Shown here piece by piece: positions 13,401-32,419 of a DNA stretch of 64,000 nucleotides. The position numbers were made by a program, and so were the translations under genes. The notes under the pieces were generated by a model. The model saw only the letters and a list, made by a program, of their open reading frames with translations. It did not search any database and was not told the DNA's origin. The DNA comes from Tigriopus japonicus (Eukaryota; Arthropoda; Copepoda; Harpacticoida; Harpacticidae): NCBI GenBank assembly GCA_010645155.1, contig CM021316.1, positions 2,094,262-2,158,261 of the forward strand, given 5' to 3'. Position 1 is the stretch's first letter. Each line of letters opens with the position of its first letter.

Positions 13401-15194
13401 AATCATAGCGTGAGGTGAGCATGAGGCACTTGGGAGCAAAGAGCAAATTGTCATGAGTCATCGCGGGCAACGACACCCCGGGGACCATATGACGTGGTAA
13501 CGACGTGGATCGACTGTGTCGCGATCGCATTGAGGCCATCCCATGGGTCGTGTCAATCTCCTCCTCATCCACTTCATCAGCCGTGGTGCCTTGGACTCGC
13601 TTGTTGGCCTCCAAGTCCTCCTTGGACACGGCCTCGCTGAACGAGAGCACGGCGAAATGTTGCCGTCGACCATGGATGTCGGTCAGGACGGAGATGAAGA
13701 ACTTGGGCTCGAGCTTCTCCGAGCTGAGGTTCCATCCTTGCGGTTGACAGAAGTGCTCCAAACCCTCTGGAAACAGTAATAGAAACACGCATGATTCATC
13801 TTCATTCATGGGAAAAGGCGAAGAAAGAAGAAATAAAGAACGATCATGAGAACATGGCAAGATTTCGGTGAGTCTAGCAACCACAGAGCGAGCTTGTCGC
13901 GGTGGTTGCGGTCAATCAATTTCTCTTCTAATCGTGCATAATGTAAACTTCTCTGGCTTGAAATGCGAGCCTTTGATTGACAAAACTCGGCTTCTGCGTT
14001 TTTTTGGTTCATTCAACATTTCGCAACTGGCCAGCCATCTAGCCAGTCGCTTTTATTTCGGCATTTCTATGACCGCGAATTCGCGAGTAATTGGATCGGT
14101 CGTTAGCATTTTTGTGCGTGACACGCTCTGACAGATGAAAACGCGATCGAGCACTCAAGCCACAAAAGGGAGGCGTTCTGCCTGCCATTTTACTATACAA
14201 ACCCCAGCCTGAATCCAAAAATAAAAGGGGACCCGCTCTGTATTTTTCACTTTGGCATCTTGTCTCTTTCATAACATCAGTGAGCGGGCACCCGAGATGC
14301 GAATTGAGGTTAGCTTAGCTTCTAAACAAGATTTGTTGAGCTCGAGAAAGTGCCAAAGCGCGAGCGAACCCCACCCTGACTGACGTCGAGAATGTTTATG
14401 TACATTATTGATTGGAAGTGTAGTACGTGAATTTCAGGCAGCCTCACGATGGATGAAGATGGAGCTATGTTTATGGAATCGGTGGGGCGCAATTCGAGCG
14501 CACACCCAATCATCGGGCGCGAGTGTCAAGGGAATCATTAGCCTCACCATCATCATCATTATCATGAGGAGAAATAAACGCTTAGGGGAAACGGGTAAAA
14601 GACCTGGATTTGGTGACTTACACTCACTCGTCATGATTTGATCTCGGGCTCCAAAGCCCAAACAAACTCGATGGTTCTGACGTCAATATCAAAATACCAA
14701 CATGGTATTGCCCGTGGGCAACCGTGTCCAAGCATTATTGAACCATCACGGCATGATGCGAATGAATGCCATCCTACATATTGCCCGAGTGCCTTTTTTC
14801 AGGCGGATTCGTCATGAATAGCACGTGAATCATCAAACTTCAGATCAAGCTTTTACCGTTTCCATGGACTTCATTAACATCCATCTAATAGTACATTTTC
14901 AGTCAAAGATTAAACGCTTATTTTTTTAATCTTTCCACTCTGAATTGAGACTGTTTTCCTCGGCTTTTCTGATTTAGCCATGAATGAGATCGAAGCTTAC
15001 TTACCCGGACACGGACAATCTTTCCATTCGGCTTGCGGAAAGCGTTGCAGGAGTTTGCCCTGACAGGGAAAGTTTCCGCCCCCTCCGCCCCCGGCCACGC
15101 CCTGACCGTGATCATAGCCGGCCACCAAAAGGTAGTCCACTAATCGGCGTTCGTGCGCTTGATGGCGCCATTCCAATCCGCCCAAGGCCTCCAT
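7437..15194 (-). CDS. SBF1/SBF2: SET-binding factor (MTMR5/MTMR13): DENN-GRAM-pseudomyotubularin-C1-PH protein
   Basis: Exons 15194-15005, 13766-12206 and 12126-7437 (GT-AG, phases agree) give 2146 residues. Members are Rab exchange factors and scaffolds for active myotubularins on endosomal membranes. Exon 1 carries the uDENN start (LVDYLLVAGYDH) with a Gly run. Exon 2 carries the DENN domain (SLGAMDKLTLQP, HVFIPVLPTSLLEVL, FIIGVNSIHERD). Exon 3 holds the SBF2 region (LRNCISSIFENKISEAKKTL), a GRAM domain near 976-1100, the myotubularin domain near 1224-1760, a C1 zinc finger at 1935-1984 and a C-terminal PH domain near 2041-2144. The phosphatase loop reads VCLEDGWDITAQ: catalytic Cys and Arg are replaced by Leu and Ile, so it is a pseudophosphatase, as in human SBF1/2. 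The protein is longer than human SBF1 because of the C1 domain and low-complexity inserts. The ATG at 15194 adds about 15 residues ahead of the conserved start. Confidence 0.94.
7926..8075 (-). other. C1 zinc-finger domain inside SBF
   Basis: The spacing is H-x12-C-x2-C-x13-C-x2-C-x4-H-x2-C-x7-C, the exact C1 consensus of the protein kinase C family. It runs from HRLEKHNFSTPTYC to AVRAC. As I recall them, human SBF1 and SBF2 have no C1 domain between the myotubularin and PH domains; some invertebrate orthologues may. It probably adds lipid or protein binding, but whether it binds diacylglycerol cannot be read from the sequence. Confidence 0.88.
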
Positions 15195-17025
15195 CCGATT
15201 AACGGGCGCTCACTCACCACACCCACCACCCGCCCGCGCCACACCCACTCTCACCGCCCATTCAGAGGAACGGGCTCAAAATCCAGGGGTCACGGATAGA
15301 GGAAGGCGAGATTTGGCGCTGCTCTCGGAGGTCTTTCGGGAGGCGTGACTGAATCGGTGGGTGGGTGTTGCTATGTAACCCGCAGCACGGCCAAAATTCT
15401 GGACCCACTCAAGTCAGTGTCTCCACTCTCAATCTGTGTGTGTCCGTATGAAGTCGGAACGAAGATTAGTCCGTCCTCGGTGTCAGTGTTGCGGGATAAC
15501 TTAGTTGACGTGTTCTCGCCAATATGCCAAAAAAATGCCCTCCAATAATAGGAATACCCACCGACACGGAATTTTAAGCGAGAAATGCTGGAGCGAATAT
15601 ACGCTTCTGGGACCACGGGAAAGCGGCTTGAAGGGATCGGGTTAGGTTAGGTGGTGTCTTCTACTTTTCCACGTTCACTGTCCATTTTTTTTCGTCAGGT
15701 GGAAAAGACTGTTTTCAACGAGGTTCTGATATGGGTTCATCATAGAGTCTATGATTTGAATTTCTTCCCGGGTTGATGTTTCCCGAGTTGATTTACTATA
15801 GTACGGGATTCAAATTTAAACTTGTCTAAAGAAATGGCTTTGTTTGGAAGCTCGCTTGACACTGGTTCAGATCATTGGATTTTTCTAGCATCCTAAGCCA
15901 CATTGGTCATCTGAACATTGACCATTGGCATGGCACGGGCAATCATATTTTGGGCGAAATTGTCATGCGATTCCTCGCAAATTGGGAGCATTCCGAAAAT
16001 ATCTGGCAACACTAGCCCTCGGCTTAGTGTTTAGCTGGATGAGCAAGAGACTGGACGGGAGAAGTGGCCCAAAAGAGGACGAGGAGGACGCCAAACGGCA
16101 GGATGGGATGATTCCCGCATGCATCTCTTCTTGGAACACGACCACTTGAAGCCGCCATGTCAGAGCTGACTTGGCTGAAATGAAGCGAGCCAAAGCGACG
16201 CCAGCGACGACGCTTGATTTCTCTCTCCCTGTCGGGACCACTCGGAACAAGAGAAATGAAGAGGGCGAACATTAAGGCCTGTGAGGCATGGATGGCATGG
16301 ATTCACGAGTTGCCAGGTGGCTGCGCTACGATCGATTTCGGGCGTGGGAAAACGAGCTCGGCATCAACAGGGTGACGCGAGACTTTGACATTCAAAATAG
16401 TGTTGTTTGGAGGACAATGGCTTTTAGTTCAACTTCATGCAAATATTGTTCATTCATTAGTGTTATTTTATCCAAGGAAACCGAGGATTGGGAAACTTTT
16501 GTTTCAATATGGTTTAAAGTAAAACCTCACAGTTATCTAACATTACCAAGAAGATAAATGCACAACATAAAAACCAGGAGAGCCATATTTTCCACAATGT
16601 GGCCGAGTACTCTTAAGGGTGGCATTTTATTGGCATGATCATGACTACAACGAATTGGAATTTTTCTTTGCCATTTCCGTTGTTTTGAATTTGTTTGGGT
16701 TCCAGACGTAACTATAATTTATTTCCTCCTTATAATAAACCACGCTTAGAACGAAATTATGCTGTAGAAAGTACCTCCGGAGAACGGCCATTTATCAAGC
16801 TTTCTTTCAGAGCATTCCACACCTCTCCCTCACAAAATTGATATGATAGCTTTAATTCAAAAATAGGCACCCTGATTCTGGTTGGGCCTGGCTGAACGAT
16901 GGCAAGCATGTACAGTACGGCATGTTATCAACCATCAACAAAAAAGCACAATAACAATAAATCCTCCCCTCCCCTTCTCCCACCGGATCAACATCATCGA
17001 CCAAGATTAGAGACCACCCACCAGA
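15195..17025. other. Divergent intergenic region between SBF and EXOC2
   Basis: Promoter-bearing spacer between two head-to-head genes. It includes a C-rich tract near 15205-15260 and pyrimidine-rich DNA just before EXOC2 (16965-16985). Short open frames of up to 95 codons on both strands have no recognisable content. Confidence 0.45.
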
Positions 17026-19738
17026 ATGGGTCCGCCACCCGTGGTCACGGGTATTTCACCCAAAGAAGCCACGGCCGGCATGAAACTCACCATTCGAGGT
17101 AAGGCCGCTCTCATCCGATATCCCCTCCCCTTAAAGACTGCTACGACTTCTACTACTATCCGTACATTGGCTCATTTCAGGCGAGGACCTGGGCGTGTCT
17201 CCCCAAGACTTGATCGGTATCCTGATTGCGGGCTCGGATTGTTTGATGAGCGCGGATTGGAAGTCGCCCAACAAGATCACGGCCTTGTGTCCGGGTTCGG
17301 CCCCTGAGGGCGTGGGCGAAATCATCGTGGCCACGAGATCCGGGGGAGTGGGATCCTGTAATGTCCAAGTCAAGATCTACAAAGAAGCCGTGGGTTGGTT
17401 GAAGGAGGTGGCCGTGTGGACCCAAGAAAAGTACCCGATGCGTCGCAAAAACCGGGTACTCTCTCCCTCGGGCGGCATGGAACACGATGATGCCCTGGGA
17501 CTCTCGGTGGAAGGCAATGAGCTCAAGTATCCCGTGGAAGAACTACGGCAAATGTTTCCCGATCATACGGGCGATGTGGGTTCGGAGCGCTTTGATCCCG
17601 TCTATTACTTGCTGGAGAACCATTATCAGACCGGTTTCGAGGATTTGCAAGCCGGTCTCGGATATCTGAGACGGAAAGTGAACGGCGAGAACGAGAGTCA
17701 GATTTCGTTCATCAAGGGCAATGTCAGTTCGATCATGGATCAATTGGACTCGTTGATGAGCATCAAGAGGCGCTTTGAGATCGATAACAAAGAATACGGT
17801 CCCCAACCCACGGCTCAAGTGGAAGCGGCCATCGCTCGGGCCAAGAAAGAGGCCGATGAGATGTTCAAGGAAGTGTTGGGCCGGAAAGATGGGGCGGATG
17901 CCACGCGGAATGCGCTCAACGTGTTGAATCGATTCAAGTTTCTGTTCAATCTCCCGGCTAACATTGAGACCAATCTGGCCAAGGGCGATTTTGATCGTAT
18001 CATTGACGAGTACGAACGTGCCAAGAGCTTGTACGGCGAGAGTGATTGTGAAATCTTTCAGATCTACCTCCAAGAAGTGGCCAAAGGCGTGGAGGTTCTC
18101 AAATCCCGACTCTTGTTGAAGCTCCAAGAAACGGGACTCACCCTCGATCAGCAAAAGAAGATCATTGCCAATTTGGTGCAACTCAATTTCGAAGGGGATC
18201 CCGCTTGGGAGTGTCTGCAAGTCCATTATCGAGAAGTGCTCGCACGTTTGGACGCGTGTCGCAATGAGCATATAGAGCTCAATCACACTGAAGTGATTGC
18301 TCAGCCCCAATTTGGCGTAGGCGCTTCCACACCCACTTCCAACCAGGTCTTGTTTCCCGAAGATGACCAAACCAATGATGGTATTCCTTCGCCTGTGATG
18401 TTTATTGAACAGGCTACCGGACTCGTGGCCAAAGATTTCCCGGCCTTGTGGAAGCTCGGTCAAGCCTATTTCAAAGGAGACTTGGTAGTTGAGCCCGATG
18501 GCGGCAAACAGACCGTGTTCAAAGAGATGATTCTTGGTGGGATTCGGTATTACTCCAACATGATCCGATCAGCCGTAATTCCGCAGACCCTGAAAGATTT
18601 TGAACGCAACGAGTACGGCCTCTGGCGAGACGATAACATGAAAGTGGTGGGCCCTTGGTTACCCTCGTGCTTGAGACACGTGCGAAAGAGCTACTTGTCT
18701 TTCATCGAATTGGATCTACCTTTGCAGGCCTTGAACATTGTTAAGCGCCTCACCACGGATTTACGCATCCAGTGTCTTCAAACGGTGTTTCAAACCGTAG
18801 TGGATCAAGTGCATTTACTCCCCGATAAAGAAGAGTTCCGTGAGGACATCACGGACGATTACGGAGCCGTCACGGAGTTGCCCAGTCTGTTTGAAATCAT
18901 CGTCATCCAATCGGTGCAATTGATCAAAGAGTCGCTATTGCAAGAGGGCAAACATGAAGAGGACATTCTCTCGTATAACAACGCCCATGATGATCTGGAG
19001 CTCATGATTCAGAACGTGCTCTCCTCGTTTGCCATCACTCTGGAGAACGTGGTCAACGAAGACTATGACTCATTGGTCACTGCCCCAACCGATTCCGTCA
19101 AACTCTTACTTTGTCTGAACAATTGCATGTTCACCCAATCCCAAGTTCTGCCCAAAATTCAGAAAGCTTACCAGGATGTGGGCCATCTCTCTCTGGAGAG
19201 GCCCATCGCTGAGGCCTCCAAGAACTACACTATTCTTCACGGGAAACTTTTCGAAGCTTATTTAGAACAGAAATGCGAGCAAACCGTGACCAATATCGAG
19301 CCCTCCATGTACGTGGGCAAATTTGATTGGGCCCGTTGTCCTCGTCCCGTGGATGCCCGAGATTATATCAAGGAAATCATTCACAACGTGATTCTCGTGC
19401 ATAGCGAAGTGGAGCGGATCTCGTCCATCTCGAATCCAAGACACAACTACATTCCCGGGATTTTGGAGAGAGTTGTGGAAACTGTGGCTGAAGAGGTGAA
19501 TCGCTTGTTCTGCTGTATCAAACGAATGAACTCCAATGGTTGCATCCAAGCCTGGGTGGATATCCAATGCTTGCAAGAGAGCCTCAAGAAGTATTTGAAC
19601 AAAGCTGCCGGCGATTTCCTGGCGGATTCGGCTAAACCCTTGAAGGATTTGGAACGACCCGGCGATCGTGAAATCATCGATCAATGTATCGAGGTGTTCA
19701 AAGACCGCATGCGACTCTCCTTGGCCGCTCTAAGCTAG
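17026..19738 (+). CDS. EXOC2: Exocyst complex component 2 (Sec5)
   Basis: Exons 17026-17098 and 17181-19738; the 82-nt intron is GT-AG and the join gives 876 residues (human 924). Sec5 is a core subunit of the octameric exocyst that tethers secretory vesicles at the plasma membrane and is an effector of Ral GTPases. The N-terminus is an IPT/TIG immunoglobulin-like domain (PVVTGISPKEATAGMKLTIR, then GEDLG), the Ral-binding module, interrupted by the intron as its second strand ends. Next come a helical region with FEDLQAGLGYLRRKV and the conserved block VLGRKDGADATRNALNVLNR followed by FKFLFNLPANIE, then the long helical-bundle repeats. YVGKFDWARCPRP near the end matches the human FDWKDC region. 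The first ATG, at 17026, aligns with the family start. Confidence 0.95.
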
Positions 19739-20291
19739 CTCATTATTTGTGTTCTGTTAGAATTTTATATGGATCTATATATTTATAAACACGAAATCGA
19801 TGTCTTAGGTGGGGAACATATTTCTTTTCTCGAGAGCCCCTATGCCGCTCTCTGTGATTCGTTCTGTGGCGAGTTAATGATCGGGGTCTGAAGTATGAGA
19901 TAGGCGTGTTCTCGGAAGAAGACGGTATCAGACCAGAGTCTAGTAGGGGAAACGGAAATGGATCGACTTACAAGGTCAAGCTCGAATGAACAGAATGAAT
20001 GTCTATTGAAAGGAAGCCAAAGCCAAGAAAAGAGGGTTAAGGAGTGACACGAATGGAAACAAAAATTGATGATGACGACAGAGTGTGCGAGAGAACTAAG
20101 ACGATGGATGAGGTTGATCAAAATTTCAAACACGGGGTAGATTTCGTTCAAGCACATATAAGATGATGATGAATAGTAGCATGTTTTTGTGTCGGTCTAG
20201 TCGTCTCTGTCTAGGTGTCCATCGTCGTGGGCGTGTCCATCGTCTATTGGACAGCCTTCGTGATAATTGCTCTCTAGGCAGGCGGGTGCTC
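19739..20291. other. Convergent 3' region between EXOC2 and UBE2A
   Basis: Spacer of 553 bp between tail-to-tail genes, holding both 3' UTRs. No coding sequence or repeat is visible. Confidence 0.45.
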
Positions 20292-21252
20292 TCAGTCATC
20301 GCACCAACTTTGTTCCACACACGCTTTCACCCTTTTCTCGTACTCTCGGCGATTCTCTTTGAATAATTGCGCGGCCATACTGTTGGCGGGCGAATTCGGA
20401 TTGGGATCACTGAGCAGAGATTGGATTGAGGTCAGAATGGCCGACACGTCATACGTGGGACTCCATCTGGAACGAAATTGAACTTGAGAATTATAGATCG
20501 CATTCTTCCAGCGTATTTGGTGAAAAATTGCATTCAAAGCTGGAAATAAGACTATTGACGGTCAGCAGCCGCATCATCTTTTAAGAGTTATTCAAAAGCC
20601 TGTGCTAGAGCGAAAGTTTTCATACATCAAAACACGTTCTTCCGGGAAGTTTTCTTTTCTTCCCAACTTTGGCTGTACATCCATGCACGGATCTCGAGAG
20701 GATCCGCTTCTCCAGCGGTCTATAAGCAATGCATTAAATGAGTGATTCTTAAGACATTGTTAGTCAAGCCGTGATGTACAATGCTCGGGTTCACGGTTTG
20801 ATGTTAGGCGCCCTTTTCCAATTGATGACGGCCACGGCACAATTGAATGGGTCCCAATTCAATAACTCTGCCCGTTTTTACTCTCTAAAACTAACGTGGA
20901 AAATATTCAATCTCGATCCTTTCTTAGAGCGATGCCGTCGTGATTCAAATCCAAAGTAAAAAACCAACCTGTTTTGGAGAATGTCCAAACAGATGCCGCC
21001 ATCGGCGTAGATATTGGGGTGGAACATCTTGGAGAGGAACTTGACCACGGGCGGTTTGTTGGGATACTCTTCCGAGAACTCCATGGTCAATTTGAACGTG
21101 CCGTCCTCAAAGGGCGTGTCATGGGGGCCGAAAATGACTGCATTCCACACCATAATGTTATTCTCGCCGGGGGCGCCACTCACGCCCGCGGGTGGATCCT
21201 CTTGCAAACGCTTGAAATCGCGCATCAATCGACGACGAGCCGCGGTCGACAT
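20292..21252 (-). CDS. UBE2A: Ubiquitin-conjugating enzyme E2 A (Rad6)
   Basis: Exons 21252-20969 and 20466-20292, GT-AG, joined in frame to exactly 152 residues, the length of human UBE2A. Rad6 is the E2 that works with RAD18 to mono-ubiquitinate PCNA and with RNF20/40 (Bre1) to ubiquitinate histone H2B. The protein begins [20 protein letters not shown], has the HPN motif ([11 protein letters not shown]) and the catalytic cysteine in [11 protein letters not shown]; the intron splits the arginine codon of QNRW. The C-terminus ends EQSWCDD where the human protein has EQSWRDC. The 502-nt intron is long for this window. It is very strongly conserved and certainly functional by sequence. Confidence 0.97.
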
Positions 21253-21708
21253 GGTTCTGCGGCGGCGGGGGCGGGCCTCTTCTCCTCCTCAATGGATTAT
21301 GAGATAGATAGACAGAGAGGGAATAAATTTGGGAAACAGTTTGAAAGAGGTTGCACCCAATCAAGGCCTGAATGGCGGGTGCGATGACGGGTGGGAGCCT
21401 GGGATATGGGGGCCGCTAATCACGCGGCGGAATACGGGACTGAAACGAAGATTCACGGGCAATGACGACACACAAACGGCAGACAGACACACGGACTGAC
21501 TGACTGACTGACTCACTAGCTGAGATGGAGAGAAAGAGAGGGCACACACTCACTGACAAAGGCCTTGAATACGAGCACAACAGTCCATGCCATCCACTGA
21601 TTCAGCTTGTACAGCTGAGCGTGCGAGAGACCCAAGAGAGTCACTCCACCAGTCTGTCTGCCCGATCGGGTTCATTCCATGGACTGAGTTAGGTCAGTTG
21701 AGGCGGGC
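21253..21708. other. Upstream region of UBE2A
   Basis: Presumed promoter and 5' UTR of UBE2A. A short GACT microsatellite (about five units) lies near 21494-21516. No gene is supported. Confidence 0.4.
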
Positions 21709-22933
21709 ACCTCTCCCCACAGGACGCGAACTTCAGCTGAGGCGTAGCCCAAGAAGGCCCTTAAAACGGTGCAAATCTGCAGTGAATTTGAACGAAATGG
21801 CCAAAAGACGATAGAAAAAGGTGCTTGATAGCAAACATCACTTCAGAACAAAGTTGCAGCATGAGAGAGCGCTCCTTTTCCTGCCATCAATTTCTTTACT
21901 GATGTTTTCTGTTATCAGGAATTAGTTGAAACTGAGCTGCTTCAGATCAATGTGTTGCACAAAACTGAGAATGGATCTCATTGGATGAGTGTAATCGAGC
22001 GAATTCAGCTAGGGATCCTGGAGCCAAATTGGCTAGGGATGCGTTAGAGTTGAGATTCACTCTCCATAAAATTTAATCAAAATTCGTAAGCCCAACTCGT
22101 TTTCTTCATTTTTACCATCAATTCAAATAAGAAATTTTTCCTCACGAAGCAAACTAAAACTATGAAATGTCCGAACCTAGTTCTGACCCATCCCTAGTCA
22201 TTTTGGCCTCAGAATCCCCAGCTGAAATCGTTCGATTACACTTATCCATTAAACGCATGTATAACTTGAATATGGTAATACCAACTTCAGACAACGGGTT
22301 CAATTATACACAGATAAAGTTTCATAAAAATTGAGCGTGTTTTTGGAAAACTGTGGCCCTGTTGTAAACAATGAAACTTACACCCAAAGCATCCACATTC
22401 TTCTCATAAAAACATCATTTTTGGTCAATATTTTACCGTCTGAAATGCTTGAAGTCCATTAGATGCCAAATATCAACATTTTGACAGGCCAAACCAAGAG
22501 GAAGCGCAATATTGAACAAATTATTCATCAATTTATAGTTAAGTTGTTGATGATTCCCTCTGAATGATTATTCATGCAGAATGAAGTAAAGAACAGATCC
22601 CCTTCATGGAGCACTATATTCTCCATTTTGATGTTGTTGTTATGTACTTATAATCTGAAACCATTGGTATTTCAGGATAAGTTGAATAGGGTTAATAATG
22701 AGTGGTGAATGTGATTTACCCAAGAGTCGGCTGCATTTAATTATCTCTAAGAGACAGATACACATACCAGAATGATTTCTAGACAATTCGTCCAATGATT
22801 TAGTATAAAATATTGAATATTGAGTCCATAACACTTGCCTACCTATCGTTTAGTCCAAAGGGCCCCATTGGGCTCTCAAAAAAACAACAACAAACGGCTG
22901 TCTTCGCATCCTCTACTGTAAGTATATTCATGG
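21709..22933. mobile_element. TIR repeat family B, copy 1 (carries a nested MITE)
   Basis: Non-coding repeat about 85-90% similar to 46003-46955, in the same orientation. The two ends form inverted repeats: AGGACGCGAA and CAGC at the left, with AGCCCAA followed by GGCCCTT further in, are matched by the reverse complement of the right end (AGGATGCGAA, CAGC, AGCCCAATGGGGCCCTT). Without the nested insertion at 21981-22250 the copy is about 0.95 kb. No transposase is present, so it is non-autonomous. I found no clean target duplication. Confidence 0.75.
21981..22250. mobile_element. Nested MITE, 270 bp, inside family B copy 1
   Basis: The segment is absent from the otherwise collinear copy at 46003-46955, which gives an empty site near 46274. 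Its ends are inverted repeats of about 60 bp: left TGGATGAGTGTAATCGAGCG, and the reverse complement of the right end TGGATAAGTGTAATCGAACG, followed by CAGCTAGGGAT and CAGCTGGGGAT. The superfamily is not clear from the ends alone. Confidence 0.8.
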
Positions 22934-25248
22934 TGCCAGTGATTCAGGCCTGGAACGCGCGCTCGTTTAGGCTAGATGAGACCAGCCGTGAGGCTTGACT
23001 GCCAAGGGGAGGAAGTTAACTTAGTTGTTGAATCATTTTTGCAGTCTAAGATTTCAACATTTTTTTTGACTTGATACCTCTTTCCGTGTTGATAGGAGAG
23101 ATGATTTATTTTTCTATTACAATCTGGTCTCTGGAACCGTCCAAGCAACTCGTAATTTTTTTCACTGACAACATTACTCAAATTCTGACGGAAACAATAG
23201 TCAAATATAGTGACAACTTCTGCAGTTGTCCCTTTTTAACCTTGTGTTTTAACTCTGTCTCCTTTCTATTCATGCTTAAAGGGTCAGATTATTCTCGGAA
23301 ATATATTTATGAAAAATGATTTCTTCTCGAGCACCTCCCTAAAAACTTATCCTTTTTGCAATTTTCTAGTTTTTACTACTTACAAGAGCTTCTGTAGTTT
23401 TTGCCACGACATTTACTGGAAAAGAATCGTGCAGTTTTTTATTCGTCTCTTTTCGTCTACAAAGGACTTTCATTCATCTCTTTCGTCCAATAGGGGCTTA
23501 AATTCGTCTGTTTCGTCAAATTTGGCAGTTCACTCGTCGAATCTTCCTGGTTCGATTTTTTACGATATCTTCGACCCCTTGATCTTTTGAAGTTCGTTCT
23601 AGTAAATTCCAAAATTTACAAAACGAGATCTGAGCTGAGTTCCATTTCGTTGCTTCCTTTTTGAACGTTCAGCTAAGGTTAAAATAAACTCGATATTCGA
23701 GAATCACCCACAGCTGATTTTGTCGTCCCTAGGTTGCGTGACCTGTGAAAAATTTCATGATTGGAAGATGGAACAATAAGAAAATAAGAATAGCTCTTGA
23801 TTTAGTTTTTGAAATATTGAAAAATTCAATTGACTTTCTTTTATTTTGATTAAGAAATGAAAGACACACCAGGAACAGACCCGATTTTGAGAGCATATTC
23901 GAGATTAGGTGGAACTGTCATGGCCTTTCCTCTGAGAGAGGCTAGAAGGGCAGCATGGAAATTCCAAATTGTCAAACTGGGTTACGAAATGTTTGCAGGC
24001 AAAGTCATGGATGGAAATATTTTAGCTAAAAGTGACTTTTTTAGCGTTGTCCTCAAGTGACGAATCGTTTCTCCTGTCATCTTGAAAAATTATGACTAAT
24101 GAATGACTTAAGACACAATAAATCTCACTAACCATTTTGCGAATTTCAAGTTGTACCCCATATCTTAGAAATGAATAACTACAAAAATTTTAGAATCTAA
24201 TTTAATGAGGATTTGAATTGTTAGGGAGCAAACACATAGCTTTTTTCCAGAACAAGATAATGGCATTGTATTGTATGTTGTAATGTCACTTTTAACCATC
24301 AATTCTGAAAAATGGACGGTTCCAGAACTGTAGGTTCAATCACCCTGAGCAGCTTGACGCTCTGTTTCTGAATGGACCACTTTTCAAAGAGGGTCCGCAC
24401 AGCTGTCGCAGCCAATGGCAGCTTCCCATGTTTGCAGACAAGACGCAAGGGGGCCCTTGCATATTTCAGGCCTGCCAAAAAGAGGGACACTGACACCAGT
24501 AGCAGTCCCGCTTGACTTATTTCCACAGGAGTATTTTGCTCTAGAATTAATTTCCTTTTGAAATTTGCAAAGTATGTCAATGCTTGGTAAGGCAAAGAAA
24601 ACATGCTTTCCAAATGCTGTTTCCTTAAAACTACTGTTTGAATGTAGATCAAACTTTAATTGAAAGGACTCCTTGCACATAATTTTAATCCTCTTCAAAA
24701 TGAAGTGCACAAGGAAACAGCCTTTCTTCACCCTTTGCCCAGGTTGAATATCTTCATATTTCAATCAGCACATTCTCAAGGCTTTGTATTACATTAAAAA
24801 GTGCCTGAATTCAAGTTCCAAAATGAAGTTGAACCATTCCATGTATTTCCTGAAGTTCAAATTTCCCCTCCTAGAACACCAATTTCATGTCATGTCACTT
24901 TCTTTTGTCGAAAACAGCACAACCCAAAAGCACCCTTTGGCCAAATTTATTGGTTCTGGCTTTGCTCGTTTTTGGCCTCCCTGCTCGCTTTCTACAACAC
25001 TGTGGTCGTTGTGGGATCCCACGACAGAACAAGACCGGGAAAAGACGTGCCCAAATCTAGTTCCATCCCCCGTTCATCCCCATCCACGCCCCCGTGACCC
25101 GCCTCCATCGACTCGGGAGACTTTCGCGAGTCCAAGGCCATATCCGGTTTATCCGTCAACCGCATCTCGGCCGCATTTGACCGTGATTTTGTGAGCCAGT
25201 CGGCGTCTGTGTTTGGCCCGACTGCCACAGCGGAAAACGCCGGCCGAA
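22934..25248. other. Intergenic, upstream of CHD4
   Basis: Spacer of 2.3 kb. Near 23440-23540 several TTCGTCT and TTTCGTC words in a row resemble, in reverse orientation, the AGACGAA satellite of the hAT-like element at 34031-35206; this may be a decayed fragment. Open frames at 23857-24060 (67 codons) and 24299-24764 show no family I recognise. The last few hundred bases should hold the CHD4 promoter. Confidence 0.4.
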
Positions 25249-31622
<6,374 letters not shown>

Positions 31623-32419
31623 ATTAGTACGTGCACGTAATATGATGACTGTGTGCGGATTTCACTCCCGGGAATTGGTCTCTTCTCAGTGAACTCTTGT
31701 CCAAACTGCGACAAACCAACAAAGGTCGTGGTCTCGTGGGTGTTCCCTATCTATTGATGGACCGATTTCTCTCTGATATACTATTTTTTCAACACGCCCC
31801 TCGCCACTCGTGATCCGCTGCCACGAGGAACTAAGCAAACATAGGCCGCGTTAGAGTAAGATTTGAAGTTAATACCCGTAAAATCGTCAAAACCCACAGA
31901 TTTTTCCCCCTTTCCCACGTCATAGTGCAACTTGGATCATTGCTATGTACCACTACAACTGCTACTATCGCCCCAACAAATTCTCGGTTTTCTTTGTCTT
32001 TGCCAGACTCACTTCTGATACCTTACTTGTACATGGATAAATAAACTGTTGGTAACACAGTGTGCTTGCATTGTCATTCATTATGTGTTGCAGGTGTGAT
32101 TCAACTTAAATTAACTTACTTTTGGACTTAACTGCACATCTAAATGGGAGAAAAAAAATTGAAAACCATCGGAATTTTCTTTCTATAACACATTTGCTTT
32201 AAGATTTTGTACAAATATTGAGGCGAAATTGGACATTTTGGAATCGAAGAACTGGAAAGTCACTCATGAAGAGCTAGGGGGCTCTCAGCCTTAATTTCTA
32301 ACCTTTTCCTGAACAAATGGACACTCGCTAGCTATTTTTTGTATTTGAGAGCCGTCAAAAAAAGTTCATCCGTGCACGTCTTGCACAAGGTTTTCCATTC
32401 ATCACGCTGCATGACATCC
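31623..32419. other. Convergent 3' region between CHD4 and the BTB gene
   Basis: Spacer holding the CHD4 3' UTR; its likely polyadenylation signal is listed separately. On the minus strand, 32340-32419 still resembles a MATH-BTB C-terminus in a shifted frame (see findings). Confidence 0.5.
32040..32045 (+). terminator. Putative CHD4 polyadenylation signal
   Basis: A canonical AATAAA lies about 420 bp after the CHD4 stop codon and is followed by a GT-rich stretch (GTGTGCTTGCATTGT). It fits a plus-strand cleavage signal, inferred from sequence only. Confidence 0.5.

Noticed and set aside
15640..15655. Two tandem TTAGG units, the arthropod telomere repeat
   Set aside because: Only about two units in an internal gene-rich region; expected by chance.
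17543..18463. 306-codon open frame on the minus strand
   Set aside because: It is antisense to the strongly conserved EXOC2 exon 2 and has no recognisable protein content; it is a shadow frame caused by codon bias.
23857..24060. 67-codon plus-strand frame starting MKDTPGTDPILRAYSRLGG
   Set aside because: Short, no known family, no supporting splice sites; kept out of the gene list.
24299..24764. Overlapping minus-strand frames of 117 and 126 codons
   Set aside because: No similarity or domain that I recognise; two frames overlap the same DNA and neither has a convincing start or splice context.
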